Shown piece by piece: positions 15,985-24,788 of a stretch of 28,589 bases of DNA. The notes beneath the pieces are model-generated. The model did not search any database. It was not told the origin of the DNA and saw nothing but the letters and a program-made list of their open reading frames with translations. This stretch comes from CAYUWG01 sp964448285. Lineage in GTDB: Bacteria > Bacteroidota > Ignavibacteria > SZUA-365. Where the stretch lies: NCBI GenBank assembly GCA_964448285.1, contig CAYUWG010000052.1, positions 1-28,589 of the forward strand. The letters are read 5' to 3'. The position numbers were made by a program, and so were the translations under genes. Position 1 is the first letter of the stretch; each line of letters opens with the position of its first letter.

Positions 15985-17036
15985 TGATGCAAGAAGAAGA
16001 CGGTAAACGACACTCCTCGCTGACGGCGCCTGACCGCACGACGAGCGATATCGATTTGGAACGCACGCTCAGACCGCTGCGATTCGAGGACTTCGAAGGG
16101 CAGCAGAAGATCGTCGATAACCTGCAAGTGTTCATTCAAGCAGCTCGGCAGCGTGGTGAGCCGCTCGATCACGTTTTGCTGACCGGCCCACCGGGATTAG
16201 GCAAGACGACGCTCTCGTACATCATCTCGAATGAAATGCACGCACAGATTCGAATGACATCAGGACCGGTGCTGGAACGACCGGGTGATCTTGCGGGCCT
16301 GCTCACGAGTCTTGAATCCGGAGACGTTCTGTTCATCGATGAGATCCACCGCCTTTCAGCCGTCGTGGAGGAATACCTTTACTCTGCGATGGAGGATTAC
16401 ACGCTCGACATCATGATCGATAGCGGACCGAATGCACGGAGCGTGAAGATCGAGTTGAAGCCGTTCACGCTTATCGGAGCCACAACGCGCGCGGGGCTTT
16501 TGACTTCACCGTTGCGTGCGCGGTTCGGCATCACGAACAGACTCGATTACTACACGGTCGAACAGCTTCGCCGGATCGTCGTTCGTTCCGCGGGCATACT
16601 CGCCATCGATATCGACATCGAGGACGGCGCGCGAGAGATTGCCCGGCGCTCCCGAGGCACGCCGCGTATCGCGAACCGGCTTCTTCGTCGCGCACGCGAT
16701 TTCGCCCAGGTGAAAGGCGACGGCATCATCACAATAGAGATTGCAGATTATGCGCTGAACGCCCTCGAGGTCGATGAACATGGTCTCGATGACATGGACA
16801 AACGGATCCTTACGTGCATCTATGACAAGTACCGGGGCGGGCCGGTCGGATTGAACACTCTCGCGATTGCCGTCGGTGAAGAACCGGGAACGATCGAAGA
16901 GGTGTATGAGCCATTCCTCATTCAGGAGGGACTGATCCATCGCACGCCGCGCGGAAGGGAATTGACGCCGCATGCCTACACTCTTCTTGGGAAGAAACCG
17001 AAATCGAAGCAAGGGCAGGAGCGTTTGGATTTATGA
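15984..17036 (+). CDS. ruvB: Holliday junction branch-migration helicase RuvB
   Basis: A 350-aa AAA+ motor that drives branch migration of Holliday junctions with RuvA in the cytoplasm. Walker A is GPPGLGKTT (68-76), Walker B with its extension is DVLFIDEIHRL (114-124), sensor 1 is TLIGATTRAG (162-171), the arginine region is LRARFG (177-182), and sensor 2 is GTPRIANRLLRR (225-236). The C-terminal winged helix includes YRGGPVGLNTLA and ends FLIQEGLIHRTPRGR. ATG 15984 overlaps the stop of the methyltransferase gene; ATG 15987 is equally possible. ruvA and ruvC are not in the window. Confidence 0.97.
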   Translation: MMQEEDGKRHSSLTAPDRTTSDIDLERTLRPLRFEDFEGQQKIVDNLQVFIQAARQRGEPLDHVLLTGPPGLGKTTLSYIISNEMHAQIRMTSGPVLERPGDLAGLLTSLESGDVLFIDEIHRLSAVVEEYLYSAMEDYTLDIMIDSGPNARSVKIELKPFTLIGATTRAGLLTSPLRARFGITNRLDYYTVEQLRRIVVRSAGILAIDIDIEDGAREIARRSRGTPRIANRLLRRARDFAQVKGDGIITIEIADYALNALEVDEHGLDDMDKRILTCIYDKYRGGPVGLNTLAIAVGEEPGTIEEVYEPFLIQEGLIHRTPRGRELTPHAYTLLGKKPKSKQGQERLDL

Positions 17037-17064
17037 TCACTCGCGTCATGCGCATTCGTCTGCG

Positions 17065-17598
17065 ATGAAAACTGTTTTACTCATGCTCTGTTTCGTCATG
17101 AGCACGTGCGATCACAAAGTGAAGCCGCCCGTGACCGGAGACATCGACCCGCAAGCATTGCCGGATCAGGAGAGTTGGAATTCACGAATCACGTTTTCCG
17201 ATTCCGGCATCGTCAAGGCGATCGTTCATGCAACACACATCCGCTTGTATGAAGAAAAGAAAGAGACGTTGCTCGACTCCGGTATCGTCGTGGATTTCTT
17301 CAACGCATCGGGTCAGCATTCCTCGAAACTTACCGCAGACAGGGGGCGCGTCCATGACGTCACGAAGGACCTCGAAGCATACGATAACATCCGTTTCGTT
17401 TCGGATAGCGGGACGGTCGTCGTCACCGATTACCTTTTCTGGGACAACGACCAGAAGAAAGTTCGCTCCGATAAATTTGTCACGGTCACTTCGCGGAAAG
17501 AGCGATTGCAAGGGTATGGCTTTGAAGCCGATCAGAACCTGAAGAATTATGTGATCTACCGCGTAAGCGGGCGGGCGGAACTGGTAGAGGAGAAGTGA
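17065..17598 (+). CDS. lptC: LptC-like LPS export periplasmic protein
   Basis: A 177-aa protein. An N-terminal hydrophobic segment (MKTVLLMLCFVMSTC) anchors it to the inner membrane or, less surely, lipidates the Cys. The rest is a LptC/OstA-type beta-jellyroll with the repeated pattern SGIVVDFFNASGQHSSKLTA, AYDNIRFVSDSGTVV, YLFWDNDQKKVRSDKFV and GYGFEADQNLKNY. LptC links the LptB2FG ABC exporter to the periplasmic LptA bridge in lipopolysaccharide transport. The open frame runs back into ruvB, but ATG 17065 gives a proper signal segment 28 nt after the ruvB stop. Its stop codon abuts the convergent carB stop. Other lpt genes are not seen here. Confidence 0.8.
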   Translation: MKTVLLMLCFVMSTCDHKVKPPVTGDIDPQALPDQESWNSRITFSDSGIVKAIVHATHIRLYEEKKETLLDSGIVVDFFNASGQHSSKLTADRGRVHDVTKDLEAYDNIRFVSDSGTVVVTDYLFWDNDQKKVRSDKFVTVTSRKERLQGYGFEADQNLKNYVIYRVSGRAELVEEK

Positions 17599-19377
17599 TC
17601 AGGAATAGTATTCCTGCAAGCTGCGCACGCTTCCGATTTCTTGTCGTGAGCGCTTGATCCCTTCGAGCAGGGCGAAAGCAGCGGAGATGTTCGTGACGTA
17701 AGGAACGTTGTACGCAAGCGCGGCAATGCCGATAGCGTTCTCATCGAAGCGCGACACTTCACCGGCCGGTGTGTTCACGATCAGTTGCACGCGGCCGTTT
17801 TTGATTTCATCGGTGATGTCCGGACGGCCTTCATGGACTTTCAGGACACTGTGGGTTTCGATTCCGTTTTCATAGAGATACGTCGAGGTTCCGCGCGTTG
17901 CAATGATCGTGAATCCTGCTTCGAGAAAGCCCCGAGCAAGATCGATCGTGCGCTGTTTCTTGTCGCGTGGATTGACGGAGATGAATACCGTGCCTTCCGT
18001 CGGAAGCACGGCGCCTGATGCGAGCTGCGCTTTCGACATTGCTTCGCCGAAGTTCGAAGCGATGCCCATCACTTCGCCCGTCGAACGCATCTCAGGCCCG
18101 AGGAATTGTCGAGCGCCTTGCAGTTTGATAAACGGAAACACCGACTTCTTGATCGCAAGATAGTCCGTGATGACAGGCTCGGTAACGCCAAGCTCTTTCA
18201 GTGTTTTTCCCAGCATCACCTTCGTGGCAATCTTCGCGAGCGGTACACCCGTCGCTTTGCTGATGAAAGGCACCGTGCGTGAAGCGCGAGGGTTCGCCTC
18301 GAGCACGTAGATCACGTCGTTCTGCAAGGCGTACTGCACGTTGATCAGGCCGACCGTGCCTAAGCGAAGCGCGAGACGTTTGGTCGTGTCCTTCAACTCG
18401 TCGATGATGCTTTCTTTTTTCAGCAATGGCGGAAGGATGCACGTGCTATCCCCGCTGTGGATGCCGGCTTCTTCGATATGCTGCAGCACGCCGCCGATCA
18501 CGACGTCGGTTCCGTCACACACCGCATCGACGTCGAACTCCATTGCGTCTTCGAGAAACTTATCGATCAGGACGGGATGCTCACCGGAAATCTCAAGCGC
18601 ATCATCGACGAAGTCGCGCAGCGATTGCTCGCTATAGACGATCTGCATGCCGCGTCCTCCAAGCACGTATGACGGACGGAGGAGAACGGGATACCCGATG
18701 TCGTTGGCGATGCGTGCGGCTTCGTCGGCGGTGCGTGCATTGCCGGCGGGCGGTTGTTGGATATCAAGTTCACGCAGCACCGCGCTGAATCGCTCACGGT
18801 CTTCCGCAAGATCGATGCCTTCGTATGGCGTTCCTAAGATGCGGACTCCCGCTTCGTGAAGTTCTTTGGCAAGCTTGAGCGGAGTCTGGCCGCCGAAGCT
18901 CACGATGATCCCTTCAGGTCGTTCGAGTTCGATAATGCGCATCACGTCTTCGAAGGTCAGCGGCTCGAAGTAAAGTTTGTCGGCGATATCGTAATCCGTC
19001 GAAACGGTTTCGGGATTGCAGTTCACCATGATCGCTTCGTAGCCGAGTTCCTTCGCCGCGAAGACGCCGTGCACGCAGCAGTAATCGAACTCGATTCCCT
19101 GCCCGATACGATTCGGCCCGCCGCCGAGAATCACGACCTTCTTCTTGTCGCTCGAAATGGATTCGTTCTCCACTTCGTAGCTCGAGTAGTAGTACGGCGT
19201 GTACGCTTCGAATTCAGCCGCGCATGTATCGACGGTCTTGAAGACGGGTGCGATATTCCATTGCTTGCGCAACGCGCGAATCCGGGCCGGCGTGGATTTG
19301 AGGAGGTGGGCAATCTGCACGTCGGAGAAACCGAGTTGCTTTGCTTTCAGGAGAGTGTTGGGCGTGAGTTCGGGCAT
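17599..19377 (-). CDS. carB: Carbamoyl-phosphate synthase large subunit, C-terminal half only (split CarB)
   Basis: A 592-aa protein that aligns, from memory, with roughly residue 475 onward of E. coli CarB. It has the end of the oligomerisation domain (LLKAKQLGFSDVQIAHLL), VDTCAAEFEAYTPYYYSSYE, GGGPNRIGQGIEFDYCCVHG (from 85), the second ATP-grasp domain with RPSYVLGGRGM and VLEANPRASRTVPF, then the MGS-like allosteric domain with KVHEGRPDITDEIKNG. This half phosphorylates carbamate to carbamoyl phosphate for pyrimidine and arginine synthesis. The first half (carboxy-phosphate domain) is absent. The gene has its own ATG and a different gene ends 12 nt upstream, so the other half must be elsewhere. 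Split CarB is known in Aquifex and Methanocaldococcus. Co-directional with rqcH. Confidence 0.92.
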   Translation of the reverse strand: MPELTPNTLLKAKQLGFSDVQIAHLLKSTPARIRALRKQWNIAPVFKTVDTCAAEFEAYTPYYYSSYEVENESISSDKKKVVILGGGPNRIGQGIEFDYCCVHGVFAAKELGYEAIMVNCNPETVSTDYDIADKLYFEPLTFEDVMRIIELERPEGIIVSFGGQTPLKLAKELHEAGVRILGTPYEGIDLAEDRERFSAVLRELDIQQPPAGNARTADEAARIANDIGYPVLLRPSYVLGGRGMQIVYSEQSLRDFVDDALEISGEHPVLIDKFLEDAMEFDVDAVCDGTDVVIGGVLQHIEEAGIHSGDSTCILPPLLKKESIIDELKDTTKRLALRLGTVGLINVQYALQNDVIYVLEANPRASRTVPFISKATGVPLAKIATKVMLGKTLKELGVTEPVITDYLAIKKSVFPFIKLQGARQFLGPEMRSTGEVMGIASNFGEAMSKAQLASGAVLPTEGTVFISVNPRDKKQRTIDLARGFLEAGFTIIATRGTSTYLYENGIETHSVLKVHEGRPDITDEIKNGRVQLIVNTPAGEVSRFDENAIGIAALAYNVPYVTNISAAFALLEGIKRSRQEIGSVRSLQEYYS

Positions 19378-19389
19378 AGAGTCGAAATG

Positions 19390-21090
19390 TTAATCTTCAG
19401 AAGCGTCATCCGGAAGCTTCGGCTCGACCATGATAACCTTTTCGCGTTCAAGGTACACAGTTCCTGCCGGGACGCCTTTCGGTTTGCGGACGTATTTCTT
19501 TTGTGTATAAGCGACGGGGACGGACTTCGCGTTTCGATGCTTGCTGTAATACGCCGCAACGGAAGCTGCCGCACGAATCGCTTCTTTCGGCGGATTGTCT
19601 TCGCCCTTCTGTACGCGAAGGATGACGTGCGACCCGCCCACGCCACGCGCATGAAACCAGTAGTCGTGAGGCCGTGCATGGCGAACGGTCAGTTCATCGT
19701 TGTTTGCGCTGCTCTTCCCGGCCCATACTTCATAGCCGCCAACGACAGTGAAGCGTCGGAAAGGAAACGGAGATTCGTCCTTCATGCCTTTTGCTGTGAG
19801 TCCGAGTGATGGGAGAAGCGCGTCATGTTGCTTCAAAATACTCTTCAGCGCTTTCTCATCATCGCAGGGTAAAAGCTCTTCGCGCAAAGCATTCAGTGCT
19901 GAAAGGCGCCGTTCGAGTTTCGCTTTTCGTTCGATGACGTGATCCTTGGATGCACGCAATGTCCTCGCTTTTTGGAAATAGCGCTGCGCATTCTCAAGAA
20001 CGGATTCGGTTTCATGCAGTGGTATGCTCACAACGAGTCGAGGATCGGTGAAAATATCAGGGACAGTCATGCGACCCGGTTGCTCCGGCATGTCGTGCAT
20101 GTGAATCATCAGGAGGTTGCCGAACTTCTCGCACTCATCTGCGCGCCGGTCGAGCGCTTGCGGGGAATCCATCTGTGAAAGCGCCCGTTCGATTCGATCG
20201 TGCTCCTTCGTCACTGCTCTCAGGATTGTCTCCTTGCGACTAATGATATTCCGGCTTTGCAGTCGAAGGCGAATGAAAGTGAACAGCGCTTCATGGATGT
20301 CGGAGTAAGGTTTCTCAGTGAGTCGGCTTTGTCGCAAAGAAACGAGGGAGAAAAGCTCAGCGGTGTCGTTTTCGAAATAGACGAACGAACGGTTCGCATT
20401 CAAATCTGCGAACACGGATTCGACCGCACCGATAACGTTGGTGACCGCTCCTTGCGTCAATTCCTGGTCGAGGGACAGTGAAGCTCGCGACGCTATCTCC
20501 AGAGCCAGCGTTCCCTGTATCCACGGTCGAATCTGCTTCAGCGCCTGATGGACACTTCTCCCCGTTGCCGAATGGAGTACTTGCGAGACTTCATCGAGCA
20601 ACAACGATGGCCGTTGATTATCGAACGCAAGGTCGAAATTCGGTACGGGAGTTTTATGCTTGAAAACATCGAGCAACGCACCATTCGTGTCGAAAAGATG
20701 AACGTTCGCGCGTGAAGAGAAGAGTGTGAAGCACAGGGTACAGCCGTTCGAAATCCTTATCCTGATGATACGGTCGGTCGTTGCGATTGCCACTGAGTCA
20801 ATTTGCTGTCCGATCAGATCGGGGAAAAGGTCTATGGAGTTTTTCCGTGCCCTTGTGAACGAAGAACGGAGAAACAAATGCGGCAGGTGGTGATCGACAG
20901 AGCACTGCAGGAAGAACTCAACGGACAATTCGTCTCTTCCCTCTGAAGAGACGCCGGGAGTGGATTCACGCTCCAGCCGAAACACGGCTTCGTTCTTTTC
21001 CTGCGAGAAGATCTCAATGAACCGCGCACGATGAAGCTTCCGGTTCAGGGACTCAGCAACGGCACGGAGTGTCAGCCAATTCGAAAACAT
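19390..21090 (-). CDS. rqcH: NFACT/RqcH-family ribosome quality control protein
   Basis: A 566-aa protein from ATG 21090 (the open frame reaches 21249 only by translating a low-complexity tract). The N-terminal NFACT-N (FbpA) domain begins FSNWLTLRAVAESLNRKL. The middle is helical coiled coil with KARTLRASKDHVIERKAKLERRLSAL. The C-terminal NFACT-R domain has GGYEVWAGKSSANND, VRHARPHDYWFHARG (catalytic DxxFHARG at 476-483), GSHVIL and YTQKKYVRKPKG. Bacterial RqcH binds stalled 50S-peptidyl-tRNA complexes and adds alanine tails that mark the nascent chain for degradation. Older annotation would call it fibronectin-binding protein. No clear ribosome site precedes the ATG. Probably co-transcribed with the downstream carB half. 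Confidence 0.9.
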   Translation of the reverse strand: MFSNWLTLRAVAESLNRKLHRARFIEIFSQEKNEAVFRLERESTPGVSSEGRDELSVEFFLQCSVDHHLPHLFLRSSFTRARKNSIDLFPDLIGQQIDSVAIATTDRIIRIRISNGCTLCFTLFSSRANVHLFDTNGALLDVFKHKTPVPNFDLAFDNQRPSLLLDEVSQVLHSATGRSVHQALKQIRPWIQGTLALEIASRASLSLDQELTQGAVTNVIGAVESVFADLNANRSFVYFENDTAELFSLVSLRQSRLTEKPYSDIHEALFTFIRLRLQSRNIISRKETILRAVTKEHDRIERALSQMDSPQALDRRADECEKFGNLLMIHMHDMPEQPGRMTVPDIFTDPRLVVSIPLHETESVLENAQRYFQKARTLRASKDHVIERKAKLERRLSALNALREELLPCDDEKALKSILKQHDALLPSLGLTAKGMKDESPFPFRRFTVVGGYEVWAGKSSANNDELTVRHARPHDYWFHARGVGGSHVILRVQKGEDNPPKEAIRAAASVAAYYSKHRNAKSVPVAYTQKKYVRKPKGVPAGTVYLEREKVIMVEPKLPDDASED

Positions 21091-21111
21091 GAACGAAGAT
21101 AGGGAGAAGGG

Positions 21112-21160
21112 AGTGAAGAGGTGAAGAGGTAAAGGGGTGAAGAGGGGAAGAGGTGAAGAG
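21112..21160. repeat. GTGAAGAG low-complexity tandem tract
   Basis: A degenerate tandem of GTGAAGAG-like octamers (about six) in the region just upstream of rqcH. On the minus strand it becomes CTCTTCAC repeats and is read as a spurious LPLFTPLPLHLFTP extension of rqcH. It is purine-rich on the plus strand with no recognisable gene. Confidence 0.7.
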
Positions 21161-21177
21161 GGTGCCGGCCCATCATT

Positions 21178-21228
21178 CTCGTTCCCACCGCTCCCAGTGG
21201 GAATGAAGCGCTTGACGCTCCGCGTCGT
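21178..21228. repeat. Degenerate copy of the CTCGTTCCCACGC hairpin repeat
   Basis: CTCGTTCCCACCGCTCCCAG, TGGGAATG and a following GACGCTCCGCGTC match the first half of the 109-bp unit seen at 25559-26034, with several changes. The inverted TTCCCAC/GTGGGAA arms are kept. Confidence 0.65.
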
Positions 21229-21300
21229 TTGCTCGATTGTCAGGATCACGGATTAATGATTACGGATGAGGGATTTGCGATGTGCGATTTGGGATTCCTC

Positions 21301-21379
21301 TCGTTCCCTCGCGACGAAGCAATCTTTCGATACATTCGAAGATCGTTGGTAGGAGATTGCTTCGCTGCTCGCAACGACT
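21301..21379. repeat. Intergenic inverted-repeat element
   Basis: The arms CGAAGCAATCT (21315-21325) and AGATTGCTTCG (21354-21364) form an 11-bp perfect inverted repeat around 28 nt, with further partial symmetry in the flanks (TCGCGA/TCGCAACGA). This looks like a REP/MITE-type intergenic repeat. The 72-codon open frame over it is not a convincing gene. The remainder of the 500-bp gap between rqcH and the sensor kinase, about 21230-21300 and 21380-21591, has GGATTACGGAT-like remnants and a lone TATAAT at 21549-21554, but nothing else I can support. Confidence 0.6.
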
Positions 21380-21591
21380 TTTTCACATTGCTTCCGCTGA
21401 TGAGGGATGCCGTTTTATCTGCCAAGGCCTGTTTGCGCAGCGGTTGAGGTGTGGTCCAGTTGATGAAACTCTAAGATGGACGGCTTCACTTTACTGGCAT
21501 CGACACTCTTTGAACTTCGAATCGAAATGCATAGGTTGAAACAGAGCTTATAATCTGACATTTACCTCGCAGGAGTAATTGGTAAGCTGAA

Positions 21592-24500
21592 ATGACGATT
21601 GCAAAAAGAATTTCATTGACGGAAGGATTCGTATCAGTCCTTTTAGCTGCATGCGTCATCGTTGCGCCGCTCTGGTCGCAGTCCTCGCGGTATCTCTCAA
21701 GACATTACACCGTCAAGGATGGCTTGTCGCAGAACTACGTGTACTGCATGCTTCAGGACAGCAAGGGATTCATGTGGTTTGGGACGCGCGATGGGTTGAA
21801 CAAGTTCGACGGATATTCGTTCACGCATTTCAAGCACAAACCGTTCGACGCGAAAAGCATTTCTCACAATATCATCCGTGATCTCGTCGAGGATAAACAC
21901 GGGATGATCTGGATCGCAACAGGTGGCGGGGGATTGTGCATGTACAATCGCTTCACGAACGAGTTCACGACCTTTCGCAACGATCCGAAGAATCCGAACA
22001 GCCTGAGCAATGATTACGTTGAGTCGCTCTTCCTCGATGACCAGCGCAAGCTTTGGATTGGGACGCTCGGAGGCGGATTGAATGTACTCGCGCTTGAACA
22101 GACCACCGGTACAAACGACTCACGAGCGAAGAAAAGTCTATCCACTCCGCTCACGTTCAAGCACTATCGATACGATGAGCAAAACTTCAACGGGATCAGT
22201 GGTGACTATGTCGGTCAGATAAAGCAAGACCGGTCAGGAAATTTTCTGATAAAGACAAAAGACCTTCTGGATATTTTCGATCCCGCCACTGAAACCTGGA
22301 AGCATTTTGGATGCAGTGTTCAGGACAGTTCCCTCATACCGGTTAGGAATTTTAAGGAGAAACTCAATCCGTGGATTGACTTCAATACGATCGTCGGGAG
22401 CCATGCTGAAAGACTCTGGATCAATATGGCTAACAGTACTTATAGCTACGATGACAAGACGCAATCCTTCCATCGGATAAACTCACCCAATGGCAGTCTC
22501 ATACAAGTTGATAAGCAAGGATTTTTCTGGTGCATCCATAACGGGCTGCACACCATCTCTGCTGACCCCAACCGATGGCGGGAAGACGTAGCACTACCAA
22601 GCGCGACTTTGTACGATAATTTTGGTAGTTACTATTCAGCGATCGAGGATTCACACGGCGGTGTATGGATCGGCACTGAGGAAGGGGTGTTTCGCTACAA
22701 GCGATCTTCATCGGGATTTATCCATCAAGCAGAGAGCTTCGACGTTCGGTCAATTTGCGAAACACCTGAGGGGCAGGTTTGGCTTGGGACGAGGATGAAT
22801 AACTTCAGAACACTCGATGTACTGTCAGGAAAAACGAAAGAACTGAACGTGGGTGAGTGGGTGATATTCAAATCTCTTGGTTATAACATCACGAACGTCA
22901 TATCATCTGACTCTTCTGACGTTTATTGGATCGGTACATGGGGTGGAATTTTTACTTTCGCGAAAGGTCGAACGGCGAAAAAAGTAATGCTCGATGCTCC
23001 ATTGAGTAGAGTAATCGACTATTCTGGAATCTTCACAATCATGCACGACTCTCATGGTCCCATCTGGTTCGGAGGTTCGGACATGAGTCACGGTGTGCTC
23101 TTCAAATACAATCCATCAAACAACACATCCGACACGACGGACAATGTTAACAGAAGCGTTCTTGCGAATTGTGGAACCGGGGTGTGGAAGTTGTTCGAAG
23201 ACTCGAAACGCCGCTTGTGGATTGCGACGACGGAAGGGGTGTTTCTCACGCGCGCGCCAACCGAAAACGTGCGCTTCTTCAGATACGATCCTGAGGATTA
23301 CACGAGCCTCAGTCACAATGAATGCTGGGCTGTATTCGAGGACAGTCAGCGACGCCTTTGGTTTGGAACGATGGGCGGAGGCTTGAATCTCTGGGATGAA
23401 AAGACGAATACCTTCAAACATTTCATCGAAGAAGACGGGCTTGCGGGAAACGTCGTGTACGCGATCCTCGAAGATCATCGCGGCACGCTGTGGATCAGCA
23501 CGAACAACGGTATCTCGAATTTCAACCCGGGAACGAATGTTTTCCGCAACTACGTCAATCAGGAAATACAAAACGTCGGTCAATTCCATCCGAATGCCTG
23601 CCTTCGCGCGCGGAGCAGCCATTTGATGTTCGGAGGAAAGAACGGCGTTCTTCGCTTTCATCCAGACAGCATCCGCGAAAACCGACAACATTCACCGATC
23701 ATGATCACGTCATTCGCCGTGCTCGGTAGAAGGATGAGAGACGAGATTTCGACCGGTGAAGAAATATCGATTCCTTACAGCGACAACTACGTCACGATGG
23801 AGTTTGCATCGATCGATTTTCGCAATCCACAGAAGCTTCAATACGCGTACATGTTGGAGGGCTTGCATCATGAGTGGATTCACGTCGGAACGCGTAGGTA
23901 TCTCTCCTTCTCCAATCTTTCCCCCGGCGACTATCTCCTGCGCATCAAAGCGAAGAATGCGGATGGCGTGTGGAATGAAGCCGGCTTCTCCATGACTCTT
24001 CGCGTTATACCGCCGCTGTATTTGAAGCCATGGTTTCAATGGACTTTCGGGATTGTCCTCATCGTATCGGTCATTGCTCTTTCATACTGGCGGGCAGAGC
24101 ACCTCCGGCGAAAAGAGCAGAACAAGCGGCGACTCGTCGAATCCGAACTTCAGGCTCTGCGCTTGCAGATGAATCCGCATTTCATTTTCAACTCGCTCAA
24201 CTCGATCCAGCATTTCGTGATGCATAATGACATGGAAAACGCGAACTCGTATCTGACAAAGTTCGCTCGCCTCATGCGAATGATCCTTGAAAACTCGAAG
24301 CAACCGACGATACTCCTTTCCGATGAGATCGAATTTTTACATCTCTATTTGGAGATCGAGTCGTTTCGCTTCGAAGGTCAATTTCAGTACTCGATTAATG
24401 TCGATCCCGCGTTTGCTCGCGACGTGCAGATTCCATCGATGCTTCTTCAGCCATACATAGAAAACGCGATCCGGCATGGGCTCCACCACAAAACAGGCAT

Positions 24501-24768
24501 GGGATCGCTCATGATCGATCTCCGCGCGAAGGACGACATGGTGATCGCCGTGATTGAAGACAACGGCATCGGCAGAATGAAAGCGATGGAAATCAAACGG
24601 CGTCAGGGAGCTTTGTACAAATCGTTCGGAATGGACATTACCCACGACCGATTGGAAATCCTGAACACGGTTCGAAAGAAAGAGATGAGTCTGAACATCG
24701 TCGATCTGCATGACGAGAAAGGAGAACCTTCAGGCACACGTGTCGAAATTTATATTCCACCTGAGTAA
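21592..24768 (+). CDS. Propeller-type sensor histidine kinase (LytS-like kinase domain)
   Basis: 1058 aa. A signal peptide or membrane anchor occupies about residues 1-30. Up to about residue 700 there are two-component-regulator propeller repeats (DGLSQNYVYCMLQDSKGFMW, then many W-I/F-G-T units such as RKLWIGTLGGGLN and RRLWFGTMGGGLN), predicted as periplasmic seven-bladed propellers. A Y_Y_Y domain (LQYAYMLEGLHHEWI) follows. One transmembrane segment lies at about 812-832. The cytoplasmic kinase has the His_kinase box LQMNPHFIFNSLNS with phospho-acceptor H863, N-box ENAIRHG near 958 and DNGIG at 990-994. Such kinases sense an extracytoplasmic ligand, often a carbohydrate, and signal to LytTR regulators; the regulator gene follows 20 nt downstream. 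The ligand is unknown. Confidence 0.92.
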   Translation: MTIAKRISLTEGFVSVLLAACVIVAPLWSQSSRYLSRHYTVKDGLSQNYVYCMLQDSKGFMWFGTRDGLNKFDGYSFTHFKHKPFDAKSISHNIIRDLVEDKHGMIWIATGGGGLCMYNRFTNEFTTFRNDPKNPNSLSNDYVESLFLDDQRKLWIGTLGGGLNVLALEQTTGTNDSRAKKSLSTPLTFKHYRYDEQNFNGISGDYVGQIKQDRSGNFLIKTKDLLDIFDPATETWKHFGCSVQDSSLIPVRNFKEKLNPWIDFNTIVGSHAERLWINMANSTYSYDDKTQSFHRINSPNGSLIQVDKQGFFWCIHNGLHTISADPNRWREDVALPSATLYDNFGSYYSAIEDSHGGVWIGTEEGVFRYKRSSSGFIHQAESFDVRSICETPEGQVWLGTRMNNFRTLDVLSGKTKELNVGEWVIFKSLGYNITNVISSDSSDVYWIGTWGGIFTFAKGRTAKKVMLDAPLSRVIDYSGIFTIMHDSHGPIWFGGSDMSHGVLFKYNPSNNTSDTTDNVNRSVLANCGTGVWKLFEDSKRRLWIATTEGVFLTRAPTENVRFFRYDPEDYTSLSHNECWAVFEDSQRRLWFGTMGGGLNLWDEKTNTFKHFIEEDGLAGNVVYAILEDHRGTLWISTNNGISNFNPGTNVFRNYVNQEIQNVGQFHPNACLRARSSHLMFGGKNGVLRFHPDSIRENRQHSPIMITSFAVLGRRMRDEISTGEEISIPYSDNYVTMEFASIDFRNPQKLQYAYMLEGLHHEWIHVGTRRYLSFSNLSPGDYLLRIKAKNADGVWNEAGFSMTLRVIPPLYLKPWFQWTFGIVLIVSVIALSYWRAEHLRRKEQNKRRLVESELQALRLQMNPHFIFNSLNSIQHFVMHNDMENANSYLTKFARLMRMILENSKQPTILLSDEIEFLHLYLEIESFRFEGQFQYSINVDPAFARDVQIPSMLLQPYIENAIRHGLHHKTGMGSLMIDLRAKDDMVIAVIEDNGIGRMKAMEIKRRQGALYKSFGMDITHDRLEILNTVRKKEMSLNIVDLHDEKGEPSGTRVEIYIPPE

Positions 24769-24788
24769 CACGCAGGAGAACTGTCGGA

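Noticed and set aside
18856..19809. A 317-codon plus-strand frame across the carB/rqcH junction
   Set aside because: Antisense to two well-supported genes, with no recognisable motifs.
21091..21249. N-terminal extension of rqcH
   Set aside because: The extra residues translate the GTGAAGAG tract; the NFACT domain starts at ATG 21090.
21229..21447. A 72-codon open frame between rqcH and the sensor kinase
   Set aside because: It covers an inverted-repeat intergenic element and reads as repeat-derived sequence.
21549..21554. TATAAT as -10 box for the sensor kinase operon
   Set aside because: No acceptable -35 element 16-18 nt upstream; the TTGAAA nearby is only 7 nt away.
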